Positions 9,094-19,486 of a stretch of 64,000 nt of DNA are shown here, piece by piece. This DNA comes from Geobacteraceae bacterium (lineage in GTDB: Bacteria > Desulfobacterota > Desulfuromonadia > Geobacterales > Pseudopelobacteraceae). The notes under the pieces were generated by a model that saw nothing but the letters and a program-made list of their open reading frames with translations, did no database searches and was not told where the DNA came from. Location: contig DAHZCG010000004.1 of NCBI GenBank assembly GCA_027404165.1, positions 62,001 through 126,000 on the forward strand, written 5' to 3'. The first letter of the stretch is position 1; each line of letters starts with the position of its first letter. The position numbers were made by a program, and so were the translations under genes.

Positions 9094-11082
9094 TCAGGCA
9101 TGCAATGGTAACGTAAAGCAGAACCTGCTCCCCATCCCGCCCCCTTCCGACTCAACCCAGACTTTGCCGCCATGCAGTTCTATGATCCGTTTTACCAGCG
9201 CCAGACCGACACCCGTACCTTCGCTTTTAGCATCCAACTGGTTGAACAGGCCAAAGATATCTTCGTGGTGGCGCAGGTCAATGCCTTGGCCGTTATCGCC
9301 GACAAAAAATACCACCTCGGAATCGTTTTGTCGGCAGCCGATCTCAACACGGGGCACAGGCTGATCGCCCATATATTTCACGGCGTTTTCCACCAGGTTC
9401 TGCAACGCCTCGGCGATGCGGCGATGATCGCCGTAAACAGCAGGAAGGTCTGGTTGCACCACAACATCCACCAGTCGCTGCTTGAGAGGCCCGACCAACT
9501 GGGACAGGACATTGGTTACCAGGAGGCTCATATCAACCAAAGACGTTGGGTTCATCTGCTTGCCGATGCGGGAAAGCTCCAGGAGGTCGTTGAGAAGATT
9601 AGTCATCTTTTCGGCCGCGCCCTCTATTCTCTTTATGTCACCCTTGGCACGTTCGTGATGGCCGGCCTCCATATCCTGCCTGATCATACCGGCATAACTC
9701 TGGATAGTTATCAGCGGGCTTTTCAGATCGTGTGAAACGGTGTAGGTGAAACGCTCCAGCTCTCTGTTTTTATCCTGAAGTTTTTTTTCCGCCTGCTTGC
9801 GTTCAGTGATATCCAGAAACGTCACCACCGACCCGACGATCTTCCCATCCCGGCGCACAGGATGCGCCCAGTATTCAGACGCAAAACTGGTGCCATCAGC
9901 CCGCCACAGCACCTCGTCATCCGCATGCAGCTCTTCACCCTGGCGCAAAGCCGCTGCAATGAGGCACTCGCCGACTTCAGACAATGTGCCGTCGTCATGA
10001 GTGTGATGAATAAGTTCATGCATGTTTCTGCCCAGCAATTGCTCCGGCTGTTCATATCCCAACATCCTGAGACAGGCGGCATTGCAAAAGGTACAATTAC
10101 CGTCAGTGTCCAGACCATAGATTGCCTCTGCCGTGGAATCGAGCAGTAGCTTAACCATTGCCACGCTTCCCCGACAGCTTATTTCACGTTGGCGAATCTC
10201 CTCAGTCGCTCGGCGCACCTGCCTCTTGAGCAGCAGGATAAAGACAAGGGCGCCAAGCACCAGCGCGGCAAGCACAACGGTTGACGTTATTACCCAGCGC
10301 GGAATGACATGCAGTGTACCGTTGCTGCCGTGAGACCATTTCTGGCGAGCGCTGTTGTAGACCGAATCCTTCTGGTGCCGCCATTTGTCCAGATAACCGT
10401 CCAGGAGTGCCAGCAGATCCTGATTCTTTCCCTTCGCAACAGTAAAGAAAACATCAAACGGGCTGAACACGATACCGGTGGGACGAAGGCCGTATTCATG
10501 CTGCTTCGGCACGCCAAAGACGTTGCTAACTACGCCGGCATCGACTTTTTTTTCCGCTACATCCTTAAATACCTCTTCAAAGCCGGGAACTTCCACATAC
10601 CGGCAACTGACGCCGATTTTTTGGGCCAGATCAATGAAACCTGCAGCATTAAAGTCCCCCTTCATTACGGCTACCGTTTTGCCCTGAAGATCCCGGATTC
10701 CGTCAATATCGGACTTGAGCGGCACATAGAGCTCACCCCATTCGCTCAGGAGCGGCGTTTTTGTATAATCCATAGAGGTTGCGCGCTCGGGAGTGTAAAT
10801 AATACTGGTGAGAACGTCCACCCGGCCTGTCTTGAGTCGTTCCAGCCCTTCGCTGAATGAGCCATAGACATACTCGAAGCGGATGTTTTCCCGCTGCGCA
10901 ACCTCGGTCAGAGCGTCAACAAGAAACCCTTTTATGACCCCGTCCGCGCCCTTGAATATGGCCGGGTAATAATTGAAGGCCCCAACGCGGACAATACGTG
11001 GCTGCCCCTGGTCGGCTTGGGAACCGAATGGAAGAAAAAAAAGGAAGGATACTATCAAGAGCACCAAGAGATGATTTTTCAT
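9094..11082 (-). CDS. Sensor kinase with periplasmic solute-binding (SBP_bac_3) domain, PAS and kinase core
   Basis: 662 residues from ATG 11082, preferred to the in-frame upstream codon at 11142 because AAAGGA precedes it and MKNHLLVLLIVSFLFFLPFG then forms a proper signal peptide. The periplasmic region (about 25-250) is a family 3 solute-binding fold: VRVGAFNYYPAIF, GVIKGFLVDAL, RVDVLTSIIYTPER, LQGKTVAVMKGDFN. One membrane helix (about 262-288) is followed by PAS, HisKA (YTVSHDLKSPLITIQS) and HATPase_c (NLVENAVKY, DNGQGI, GTGVGLALVKRI). It should sense an amino acid or small organic acid directly. First gene of the operon and divergent from the TetR gene. Confidence 0.9.
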   Translation of the reverse strand: MKNHLLVLLIVSFLFFLPFGSQADQGQPRIVRVGAFNYYPAIFKGADGVIKGFLVDALTEVAQRENIRFEYVYGSFSEGLERLKTGRVDVLTSIIYTPERATSMDYTKTPLLSEWGELYVPLKSDIDGIRDLQGKTVAVMKGDFNAAGFIDLAQKIGVSCRYVEVPGFEEVFKDVAEKKVDAGVVSNVFGVPKQHEYGLRPTGIVFSPFDVFFTVAKGKNQDLLALLDGYLDKWRHQKDSVYNSARQKWSHGSNGTLHVIPRWVITSTVVLAALVLGALVFILLLKRQVRRATEEIRQREISCRGSVAMVKLLLDSTAEAIYGLDTDGNCTFCNAACLRMLGYEQPEQLLGRNMHELIHHTHDDGTLSEVGECLIAAALRQGEELHADDEVLWRADGTSFASEYWAHPVRRDGKIVGSVVTFLDITERKQAEKKLQDKNRELERFTYTVSHDLKSPLITIQSYAGMIRQDMEAGHHERAKGDIKRIEGAAEKMTNLLNDLLELSRIGKQMNPTSLVDMSLLVTNVLSQLVGPLKQRLVDVVVQPDLPAVYGDHRRIAEALQNLVENAVKYMGDQPVPRVEIGCRQNDSEVVFFVGDNGQGIDLRHHEDIFGLFNQLDAKSEGTGVGLALVKRIIELHGGKVWVESEGGGMGSRFCFTLPLHA

Positions 11083-11253
11083 CGACAGCTGTCCTTTAAT
11101 TATCGATAAATATGTGCCACAAAAATACACCGCTCGCTGCACGCAGTTACTCTCAACTTTTCGTTATTCTTTGCATCAGAAACAACCAATAGTATCCCGT
11201 TCGTCATGTGAAAATATCCGGTCAATAACCCACTTCTCCCTTTAGCATTATAT

Positions 11254-11302
11254 AGTGGCAATAGACGTGCCACTTGTCAAGAGAAGATTGACATGCTATA
11301 AT
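11254..11302 (+). promoter_or_regulatory. TetR promoter with overlapping palindromic operator
   Basis: TTGTCA (11274-11279) and TATAAT (11297-11302) are separated by exactly 17 bp. The -10 box ends five bases before the first ATG of the regulator, so the transcript may be leaderless or nearly so. Just upstream AGTGGCA (11254-11260) and TGCCACT (11268-11274) form a perfect 7-bp inverted repeat with a 7-bp spacer, its last base shared with the -35 box. This is the expected geometry of TetR autorepression. Confidence 0.75.
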
Positions 11303-11307
11303 TTACT

Positions 11308-11934
11308 ATGGCTATGAACAAAGATAAAAAGCAGAAGACAGTCAGCATGAAAGATGGTCGTGTACGCAGAGGCACACGCAACCACGAAGCTATCATGCAG
11401 GCGTTGTCTGACCTCATAAATGAAACGCATTTGCCGCCAAGCATTGCAGATATTGCACAGCGGGCTGGAGTTGGGACAAGGACTATCTTCCGGCAGTTTG
11501 AAGATGTTGAGACTCTTTATCAGAAGATTAGTGAGCGCGTGCTACGCGATGTCACGTCGATGCCTTTTCCAACCGCCCCATCAGGTGACCTGGAGCATGA
11601 TCTACGCATGCTGGTCGCTCGTCGGGCGCGAATTTTTGAGCATATAATGCCTTTTCGCCACGCAGGCCAGCTTGTCAGACATCAATCGGCATTTCTGCAA
11701 AAACAAAATGAGACCGTAATACAGATATTCAGGACAGCACTCATGGCAGTGGTTTCACCTCACATTGGAGATGCCGCCTGTAACATTATCGAGGCATTAG
11801 ATACATTACTTTCCTTCGAAGCTTGGGATCGACTGCGCTGTCAACAAAAACTGAACTCCAAGCAGGCTGAGCACGTTCTTGCAGACGCGGCTTTGGTACT
11901 TGCAAAGTCCGCTGTAGGGATGAAGGAAAGCTAG
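11308..11934 (+). CDS. TetR/AcrR family transcriptional regulator
   Basis: 208 residues from ATG 11308; Met3 (11314) is an equal candidate since no Shine-Dalgarno sequence precedes either. The N-terminal 13 residues are Lys-rich, followed by a TetR HTH: NHEAIMQALSDLI, then IADIAQRAGVGTRTIFRQFED (about 50-70). The C-terminal ligand domain is all helical and has no recognisable specificity. It stands alone, divergent from the signalling operon at 11082, and the palindrome at 11254-11274 is its likely operator. Its target may be itself or the divergent operon; involvement in the acyl-CoA genes is possible but nothing in the sequence requires it. Confidence 0.88.
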   Translation: MAMNKDKKQKTVSMKDGRVRRGTRNHEAIMQALSDLINETHLPPSIADIAQRAGVGTRTIFRQFEDVETLYQKISERVLRDVTSMPFPTAPSGDLEHDLRMLVARRARIFEHIMPFRHAGQLVRHQSAFLQKQNETVIQIFRTALMAVVSPHIGDAACNIIEALDTLLSFEAWDRLRCQQKLNSKQAEHVLADAALVLAKSAVGMKES

Positions 11935-12264
11935 TAGCCTGGAGGTGTGTGAACCGTATTTGGTAGTTGACACTTATAGGGCCGAAGCTGCCCCACCTGC
12001 CACTCATAACATACCAATATTACGTTAAGGAGTCGGTCAATCCGGACGCCGATTGGGCGGTAAAAGTTGGAAGCCTATTGACAAATAATAAGGCTTTGAA
12101 AACCAGAATGAGTGAATGTTTTCCAGTATCAGAAAATAGATAAGAAGGTCTTATTCATTCCCCTATTTACCATCAAGCACCTGACGCAGCTTGGCCGCCA
12201 AGTCAGGCAATGATTTTTTACTCCCTTGAACACAATTCAGCTGTTCCAATACAAGTCGTGCAGT
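11935..12264. other. Intergenic region between convergent TetR and EMO2 genes
   Basis: 330 bp with no convincing gene. Just beyond the EMO2 stop (TAG at 12265-12267) the same minus-strand frame stays open to a TAG near 12172, encoding about 31 residues ending DLAAKLRQVLDGK. It has no ATG or ribosome site and may be a decayed extension or chance. No strong terminator hairpin was seen. Confidence 0.4.
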
Positions 12265-14259
12265 CTATCGCAGCGCCTCCGCCACAACTTCTGCAATATC
12301 CTTAACCCTGCACTTGTCAGCTGCGCCCAAATCCTTAAGCCCGTCCTCCATCATGGTCATACAAAAAGGACAACTGACGCAGAGTGTATCTGGTTGCAGC
12401 TGCATGGCTTCTTTGACCCGTTCCAGATTAATTCTGCCACCGGTCTGCTCTTCCATCCACATTCTTCCGCCACCGCCGCCGCAACAGTAACCATTTTCAT
12501 GGTTGCGGTCGAATTCGCCCGGTGACTTGCCGGTTGCTGCTGCCAGTACTGCTCGCGGTGCTTCGTAGACGTCATTATGACGGCCAAGGTAACATGAATC
12601 GTGGAAGATAATGTTGCCCTGCTCTGACAGTTTGGAAAATTTGAGTTTGCCGCTCTCAACCAATTGAGCTATCAGCTGGGAATGGTGTAGTACCTCTATT
12701 TCTAGACTATACTGCCGGTAATCGTTTCTCAGAGTACTGAAACAATGAGGGCACTGTGTAATGATTTTTGAAACGCCGCGTTCCTTGAAAAGCGCAACAT
12801 TCTCTTTGGCCATTTTATCAAATACAAATTCATTTCCGAGCCGCCGGACGCTGTCACCACAGCACTGCTCATCCTTCCCCAACAGGCCCCAGGAAACCCC
12901 GGCGCTATCAAGGATCGTCGCCAGTGCGACGGTAACGTGCTTGTTGCGACTGTCGAAAGCGCCTGAGCAGCCAACGAAAAAGAGATATTCTGTTTCGCCT
13001 TGTTTAAAGGAGCGGTCACCAAGCTGGCTGCTCCATTTGGTCCGCTCTGACGGGGCAAGGCCCCATGGATTGCTGCGCTGCTCCATGTTTTCAAACAGGT
13101 TAAGCAGCTCTTCAGGAAACTGCGCCTTCTCCTGAACAAGATGGCGGCGCAACTTGATGATTTTAGGCATCTGCTCGATCAACACCGGGCATACCGAGGT
13201 GCAGGCCCCGCAGGTGGTACAGGACCAGATGGCCTCATCGCTGATGGTTCCGTTTGCAGACTCGCCAATCAACGGCAACTCGCTACCTTGCCCCTTCTTT
13301 ATCGCAGGACCGTTTTTAAGCAGGTTGAGTTTGATGTCATGGACAACGCGACGTGGATTGAGCGGCTTACCGGTGTTGTGGGCCGGGCAGAGATCCTGGC
13401 AGCGGCCGCACTCGGTACAAGTCAGAGAGTCGAGCAGGTCTTTCCAGCTGAAGTGATCGACACTGCAGACGCCATAGCGGGCCCCTTTTACAAAGGTTTC
13501 TCGCGGCTGCGTATTAGGCTTTTCCAGGCTCCGGAAATAGCAGTTGGGGATGGCGGTCAGGATATGCATATGCTTGCTGCGGGGGAGCAGATTCATGAAC
13601 AGCAGCAGAATCAGGGCATGCACCCACCATGAAGCTTGAATCACACGTAACACAGTTGAATCGGAGAGCCCATGCAGCGGCATGGACAGCGCCGTTGAAA
13701 TCGGCCGCCATGCATCTGTCTGTCCCGCTGCGATGTGGGCAGCATTTAGCAGAAAGAAAGCCACCATCAGGGTGGCGATCAGTGCCAAAATCAGCAGAGC
13801 TTCAAAACTTGCAGGCTTGGTGTAGTCGTTACCCAGATATTCCGGCGGGAAAAAGAGACGGCGGGCAAACGCAACAACTACAGCCCCCAAAGCGATCAGG
13901 GAAACAAGATCAAATACCAGTGCCAGAACATGATGCAGTGGCGGTGGCAGAATAGTCGCAAAGCTTAATCCGGGGATCAACCCCTCCAGCATAAACTCAC
14001 CATTAGCAAGCAACAAAAACATGAATGCCCAGAACAGCAGGAAGTGATTAACGCCGTATGGCCGTGCCAGCACACGTTTCTGGGCAAAGGCGTAGCTGAA
14101 CATGCCGAGCAGGCGGTCGCCGGGGTTGTCAAATCGATTCTCCGCCCCTCCGATGGCTACGAGTCGCACACGCTGGTAGCAGCCGAATATAAAGAATAAT
14201 GCAGAAACTGAAAATGCGGCTATGAAAACGCTTTGATGTAAAGACATGTGGTACCCCAT
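12265..14259 (-). CDS. Membrane FeS oxidoreductase, ETF:quinone oxidoreductase type (EMO2)
   Basis: 664 residues, start ATG 14259 (Met5 also possible, behind GGGG). The N-terminal third has about six membrane helices of the NarI-like cytochrome b fold with several His, followed by two [4Fe-4S] motifs, CTECGRCQDLC (about 278) and CTTCGACTSVC (about 343), then two CCG domains with EQCCGDSVRRLG (about 466) and GYCCGGGGGR (about 593) plus CPHC and CPFC. This arrangement is known from the membrane ETF:(methyl)menaquinone oxidoreductase that moves acyl-CoA dehydrogenase electrons to quinone. It follows etfA2 by 14 bp and should be the partner of EtfAB2. Paralogue of the protein at 20395-22380. Confidence 0.88.
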   Translation of the reverse strand: MGYHMSLHQSVFIAAFSVSALFFIFGCYQRVRLVAIGGAENRFDNPGDRLLGMFSYAFAQKRVLARPYGVNHFLLFWAFMFLLLANGEFMLEGLIPGLSFATILPPPLHHVLALVFDLVSLIALGAVVVAFARRLFFPPEYLGNDYTKPASFEALLILALIATLMVAFFLLNAAHIAAGQTDAWRPISTALSMPLHGLSDSTVLRVIQASWWVHALILLLFMNLLPRSKHMHILTAIPNCYFRSLEKPNTQPRETFVKGARYGVCSVDHFSWKDLLDSLTCTECGRCQDLCPAHNTGKPLNPRRVVHDIKLNLLKNGPAIKKGQGSELPLIGESANGTISDEAIWSCTTCGACTSVCPVLIEQMPKIIKLRRHLVQEKAQFPEELLNLFENMEQRSNPWGLAPSERTKWSSQLGDRSFKQGETEYLFFVGCSGAFDSRNKHVTVALATILDSAGVSWGLLGKDEQCCGDSVRRLGNEFVFDKMAKENVALFKERGVSKIITQCPHCFSTLRNDYRQYSLEIEVLHHSQLIAQLVESGKLKFSKLSEQGNIIFHDSCYLGRHNDVYEAPRAVLAAATGKSPGEFDRNHENGYCCGGGGGRMWMEEQTGGRINLERVKEAMQLQPDTLCVSCPFCMTMMEDGLKDLGAADKCRVKDIAEVVAEALR

Positions 14260-14273
14260 ACAATATTTACGCC

Positions 14274-15626
14274 TCAGGCGGCTTCTCTGTTGGGCTCGAA
14301 GCAGCTGTTTTTACACCTGAGTTCACGAATTCTCTTGATGAATGCCGGTACGATCTGGAACAGGTCACCGACTACCCCGTAGGTGGCCACCTGAAATATG
14401 GGCGCCTCAGGGTCGCGGTTAATGGCGATTATGACATCGGAGTCCTGCATACCAACCATGTGCTGAATAGCGCCCGAGATGCCACAGGCAATATATATTT
14501 TCGGGCGGACTGTCTTGCCGGTCTGGCCGACCTGCCGGCTATGAGAGATCCATCCGGCATCGACAGCGCTGCGTGACGCTCCAACCACACCACCCAGTTC
14601 ATCGGCAAGCTCTTGAAGCAGGGCAAAATTATCTTTGTTCATCAGGCCGCGCCCACCTGAAATGACGATCTCGGCGGCAGCGACATCAACCTGGTCCTTA
14701 CCGTCACGGTCGTTGATGATTTCCAGGATTTTAACCAGAACATTCTCTTCGAGCGGGGCATACACCTCTCGAATCACGTCGCCTTTTCTGCCTGGCCTGA
14801 ACTCGGGCATTTGCATGACATGTGGCCGCACGGTTGCCATCTGCGGTCGGTATTTGTCGCACATGATGGTCGCCATAATGTTGCCGCCAAAGGCGGGACG
14901 GGTCTGCATCAAGTTACGCGTGCCATCGATTCCCAATCCGGTACAGTCAGCGGTAAGCCCGGTTTTGACCACGGTTGCCACCGCACCGGCCAGATCACGC
15001 CCCTGTGCAGTTGCACCCATCAGAATCACCTCTGGGCGATGTTTTGCAATCAGATGACAAATCGCGTCTGAATAGGGTTGAGTGCGGTAGTTTTTATAAA
15101 CCGGTGCATCCAGGACAATCGCTCTGTCAGCACCATGTCCGAAGGCATCACTGGAAAGATGTCCGACATTATCGCCAATAATGACCGCACTGAGTTGAAC
15201 CCTCAGGGTTTTGGCCAGGTCGGTTCCGGCCCCCAGCAATTCCCAGGAAACTTTGGCCGTTACGCCCTCATACTGCTCGATAACGACCCATACGCCGCGA
15301 TACGTGGCAAGCATTTCCTTAATCCGCTGACCTTCTTCGTCAAGTTCCTCTTCAACTGCGCCGCCGGACTCCTGGGCCAACCCGGCCAGCAACTTCTGCT
15401 CTTCGGGCGTGAAGTAGATCTCCAGGGCGGTCGCCGGGCATATTTTTACGCATTTCAGGCAGCCGATACACTTTGCACTTTCGATGATCGGTTCACCGGA
15501 GTCGGTCATTTCGATGCAGTTGACCGGGCATGCACTTTGGCAACGGGCACCGCAGCCGATGCAGGTGCCTTCGATCAGAGTGGCGACACCGCGTGGCTTT
15601 TTACGTTCTGGTTTCAATTCGCTCAT
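14274..15626 (-). CDS. etfA: Electron transfer flavoprotein alpha subunit with N-terminal ferredoxin domain
   Basis: 450 residues. Residues about 10-75 carry two ferredoxin motifs, CIGCGARCQSACP and CIGCLKCVKICP, fused to a full EtfA (about 110-440) with the alpha-subunit FAD domain signature SRSAVDAGWISHSRQVG, followed by KIYIACGISGAIQH and INRDPEAPIFQVATYGV. The fused clusters would give the ETF an extra electron exit or entry, as in ETFs of anaerobes that use ferredoxin or bifurcate; which applies here cannot be read off. It lies 30 bp downstream of etfB2 and 14 bp upstream of EMO2, so these three form one functional module. The EtfA1 paralogue in the same array lacks the ferredoxin part. 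Confidence 0.93.
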   Translation of the reverse strand: MSELKPERKKPRGVATLIEGTCIGCGARCQSACPVNCIEMTDSGEPIIESAKCIGCLKCVKICPATALEIYFTPEEQKLLAGLAQESGGAVEEELDEEGQRIKEMLATYRGVWVVIEQYEGVTAKVSWELLGAGTDLAKTLRVQLSAVIIGDNVGHLSSDAFGHGADRAIVLDAPVYKNYRTQPYSDAICHLIAKHRPEVILMGATAQGRDLAGAVATVVKTGLTADCTGLGIDGTRNLMQTRPAFGGNIMATIMCDKYRPQMATVRPHVMQMPEFRPGRKGDVIREVYAPLEENVLVKILEIINDRDGKDQVDVAAAEIVISGGRGLMNKDNFALLQELADELGGVVGASRSAVDAGWISHSRQVGQTGKTVRPKIYIACGISGAIQHMVGMQDSDVIIAINRDPEAPIFQVATYGVVGDLFQIVPAFIKRIRELRCKNSCFEPNREAA

Positions 15627-15656
15627 AGCTGGTCAAACCTTTTTATTATGGGTTTG

Positions 15657-16469
15657 TTATACTGTCAGCAGTTCTTTGCCGAGCAGCTTGTCAATCAACA
15701 GGTTAGTTGTCCCTACCGGATCAGTAATACCATCGCCAATGATTTCACCTTGATCCCGCTCAGGCGAAAATATCTTGCTGACCCAGGTCGGCGAGCCCTT
15801 GAGCCCGATCGTATTGACGTCAAGTTTGAGAACGGTATTATCCCAAACCTTGATTTTCATCTCATCCGCTGCAATTCTCATCGACACTACCGGATAACGG
15901 GGACGGTTGAGCTCCCGGACGACCGTAATCATAACCGGCAACGGAGCTTCAACTATTTCGTGCCGCCCTTCCAGTTTGCGCCGCACCTTGATAGTTTTGC
16001 GCAGGAAATCTATGGACTCGATTTTGTCTACCAGGGTCAGTTGGCTGAAACCCAGACGGGATGCAATGCCGGGTCCGACCTGAGCGGTGTCACCGTCGAT
16101 GGTCTGCTTGCCGCAGAAAACGATGCCGACCTCGTCCTGTTTATTGAGACGCTCGATGGCGGCCGAGAGTACCTTGCTGGTGGCAAGGGTATCGGCTCCG
16201 CCAAAACAACGGTCAGACAGCAGTATCGCTTCATCAACTCCACGTGCATACGCCTTGCGCAACGTGGCTTCAGCATTGGGAGGCCCCATGGATAGTGCAA
16301 CTGAGCACAGACCGTAACGATCCTTAAGCCTCAGGCTTTCTTCCAGTGCATGGGAATCATACGGATTGATAATAAACGGTATGCCGTCCCGGATCAGGGT
16401 ATTGGTAACCGGATCTATTTTCACCTGTGTTGTATCCGGTACCTGTTTGATGCAGGAGATTACAAGCAT
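15657..16469 (-). CDS. etfB: Electron transfer flavoprotein beta subunit (EtfB2)
   Basis: 270 residues from ATG 16469. Starts MLVISCIKQVPDTTQVKID, the typical EtfB opening, with NPYDSHALEESLRLKD, a nucleotide-site segment (FCGKQTIDGDTAQVGPGIASRLG) and the EtfB signature region VEAPLPVMITVVRELNRPRYP. Forms the heterodimer with the ferredoxin-fused EtfA encoded just downstream. It follows sucD by 14 bp, so it is probably cotranscribed with succinyl-CoA synthetase. Its distant relation to EtfB1 (258 residues, 19487-20263) argues for two separate ETFs with different dehydrogenase partners, not a recent duplication. Confidence 0.93.
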   Translation of the reverse strand: MLVISCIKQVPDTTQVKIDPVTNTLIRDGIPFIINPYDSHALEESLRLKDRYGLCSVALSMGPPNAEATLRKAYARGVDEAILLSDRCFGGADTLATSKVLSAAIERLNKQDEVGIVFCGKQTIDGDTAQVGPGIASRLGFSQLTLVDKIESIDFLRKTIKVRRKLEGRHEIVEAPLPVMITVVRELNRPRYPVVSMRIAADEMKIKVWDNTVLKLDVNTIGLKGSPTWVSKIFSPERDQGEIIGDGITDPVGTTNLLIDKLLGKELLTV

Positions 16470-16483
16470 GATAGCTGCTCCAC

Positions 16484-17352
16484 CTATGGTTTATAAATCT
16501 TCAACAGCGCCTGCGCCATCTCGGCAGGACTGGCCGCGACACTGATGCCGCACTCTTTTAGTGTCTCTACCTTTTCAGTTGCCGTACCCTTGCCGCCGGA
16601 GATAATAGCGCCGGCATGCCCCATGCGCTTGCCGGGAGGAGCGGTGATGCCGACGATGTAGGCTGCTACCGGTTTGGTCATATGCTCTTTAATGAAGTAT
16701 GCCGCATCTTCTTCAGAGGTGCCGCCGATCTCGCCGATCATGATGACCGCATCGGTGTCCGGATCAGCCTGAAACAGCCGCAGCACGTCCAGATGATTGG
16801 TGCCGTTGACCGGATCGCCGCCGATGCCGACGCAGGTGGATTGGCCAAGTCCCAGACAGGTCAGCTGCCAGACCGCTTCATAGGTGAGCGTGCCGGAGCG
16901 GGAAACAACGCCGACCCTGCCCGGTTTATGGATATAGCCTGGCATGATGCCGATCTTGCACTGGCCGGGGGTGATGACGCCGGGACAGTTCGGACCGATC
17001 AGACGGGTTTTCTTCCCCTGCATGAAGTGTTTGACCTTGACCATGTCGAGGACCGGTATCCCTTCGGTAATGCAGCAGACCAGTTCGATCCCGGCGTCAA
17101 CCGCTTCCATGATGGAGTCGGCGGCGAATGGTGGTGGTACGTAGATGACCGAGGCGGTAGCACCGGTCTTTTCAATAGCTTCCTTGACGGTGTCGAATAC
17201 CGGGAAGCCGTCAACATTTGTGCCGCCTTTGCCAGGGGTCACGCCGCCGACCATCCGGGTGCCATATTCACGGGCTCCCTGCGCATGAAAGAGTCCGGTA
17301 GCGCCGGTGATCCCCTGGGTAATTACTTTGGTGCTTTTATCAATCATGATGC

Positions 17353-17356
<4 letters not shown>
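16484..17356 (-). CDS. sucD: Succinyl-CoA synthetase alpha subunit
   Basis: 290 residues, the normal SucD length. CoA-binding Rossmann motif [18 protein letters not shown] near the N-terminus, [13 protein letters not shown] in the middle, and the phosphohistidine loop [18 protein letters not shown] with His near 245. With SucC it interconverts succinyl-CoA plus ADP/GDP and succinate plus ATP/GTP. Its ATG overlaps the sucC stop by four bases (17353-17356), the usual translational coupling. Placement between two ETF modules is unusual: it suggests a role in CoA recovery or ATP formation from acyl-CoA breakdown products in addition to the TCA cycle. Confidence 0.96.
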
Positions 17357-18525
<1,169 letters not shown>

Positions 18526-18565
18526 GTCGATCTCCTCAGATGAGTTTAAATCTTAATTTAAAATC

Positions 18566-19477
18566 CTATCTCGCCAGTTTCGCCGTCAGCGCCGGCACAA
18601 ACTGCATCACATCCGCGACTACCAGCACATCGGCGATTTCTCCGATAGGAGCATCCTTATCCTTGTTGATCGCCACGATGAAGTCCGACTTCTTCATCCC
18701 GGCCAGATGCTGGATGGCTCCCGAGACGCCGCAGGCAACATACAGCTTCGGTGACACCGTCTGACCGGTGGTGCCGACCTGATGACTGTGACTTACCCAC
18801 TCGGCATCGACTACCGGACGGCTGGCGCCCAGTTCGCCGCCAAGCGCCGTGGCCAGAGCCTGGATAACCGGAATATTATCCTTCTTGCCGACGCCGCGCC
18901 CGGCGGAAACGATGATCTCCGCCTTGCCCAGATCCACATCCTTCTTTTCGGCCGGTTCATAGCCGATGAATTCAAGTGCGCCGTTGCCTGTCGCCGCCAG
19001 CTTCTGGACGTCTGGCGTGCCGCCCGGCTGTTTTGCCGTGAAGGCGCCGGCCTGAATCGTTATCACCGCTTTTGCGGTGACAGGCTTGACACTGCGGCGC
19101 ATTTTGGCGTTGCAGCAACCGACTTCGAAGCCGCCATCAGCAATGGCGATCACTTCCGATATCTGGGCGATCTTCAGCGCGGCAGCAACACGCGGAGCCA
19201 GATCCCAGCCGTAGGATGAGTGGAGGAAGACGATGTAGTCCGGGCTTTCTTTCTGTACCGCATCAAGGATCAGCTTTTTGTGCAGATCGGGATTATATTC
19301 TCCGCAGGTTGCGGCATCGGCCAGATGGAGCGTGCCGCCGTAGGCGGGCAGTTGACTGTCACTCCCGACCAGCAGCATGGCGGTTTCGGCACCCAACTCT
19401 CCGGCAAAGCCGAGCAGTTCGTACGTGGATTCGAGCAGTTTTCCTTCGCGGGATTCACCGATCAATAGTGTTTTCAT
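18566..19477 (-). CDS. etfA: Electron transfer flavoprotein alpha subunit (EtfA1)
   Basis: 303 residues, a standard-length EtfA without ferredoxin fusion. N-terminal half [15 protein letters not shown]-terminal FAD domain with [52 protein letters not shown] and [19 protein letters not shown]. Pairs with EtfB1 encoded 10 bp upstream. With EMO1 two genes earlier it should collect electrons from acyl-CoA dehydrogenases, probably the short-chain enzyme at 24019-25158, and deliver them to quinone. Start ATG 19477 follows GGAGACG. Confidence 0.95.
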   Translation of the reverse strand: MKTLLIGESREGKLLESTYELLGFAGELGAETAMLLVGSDSQLPAYGGTLHLADAATCGEYNPDLHKKLILDAVQKESPDYIVFLHSSYGWDLAPRVAAALKIAQISEVIAIADGGFEVGCCNAKMRRSVKPVTAKAVITIQAGAFTAKQPGGTPDVQKLAATGNGALEFIGYEPAEKKDVDLGKAEIIVSAGRGVGKKDNIPVIQALATALGGELGASRPVVDAEWVSHSHQVGTTGQTVSPKLYVACGVSGAIQHLAGMKKSDFIVAINKDKDAPIGEIADVLVVADVMQFVPALTAKLAR

Positions 19478-19486
19478 GGACGTCTC

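Noticed and set aside
12001..12120. Possible insertion-sequence or phage remnant after the TetR gene
   Set aside because: No terminal inverted repeats, no transposase text and no target duplication could be found.
15078..16295. 405-codon plus-strand frame opposite etfA2 and etfB2
   Set aside because: It is antisense to two clear ETF genes and its protein shows no family features; long antisense frames are common in such codon usage.
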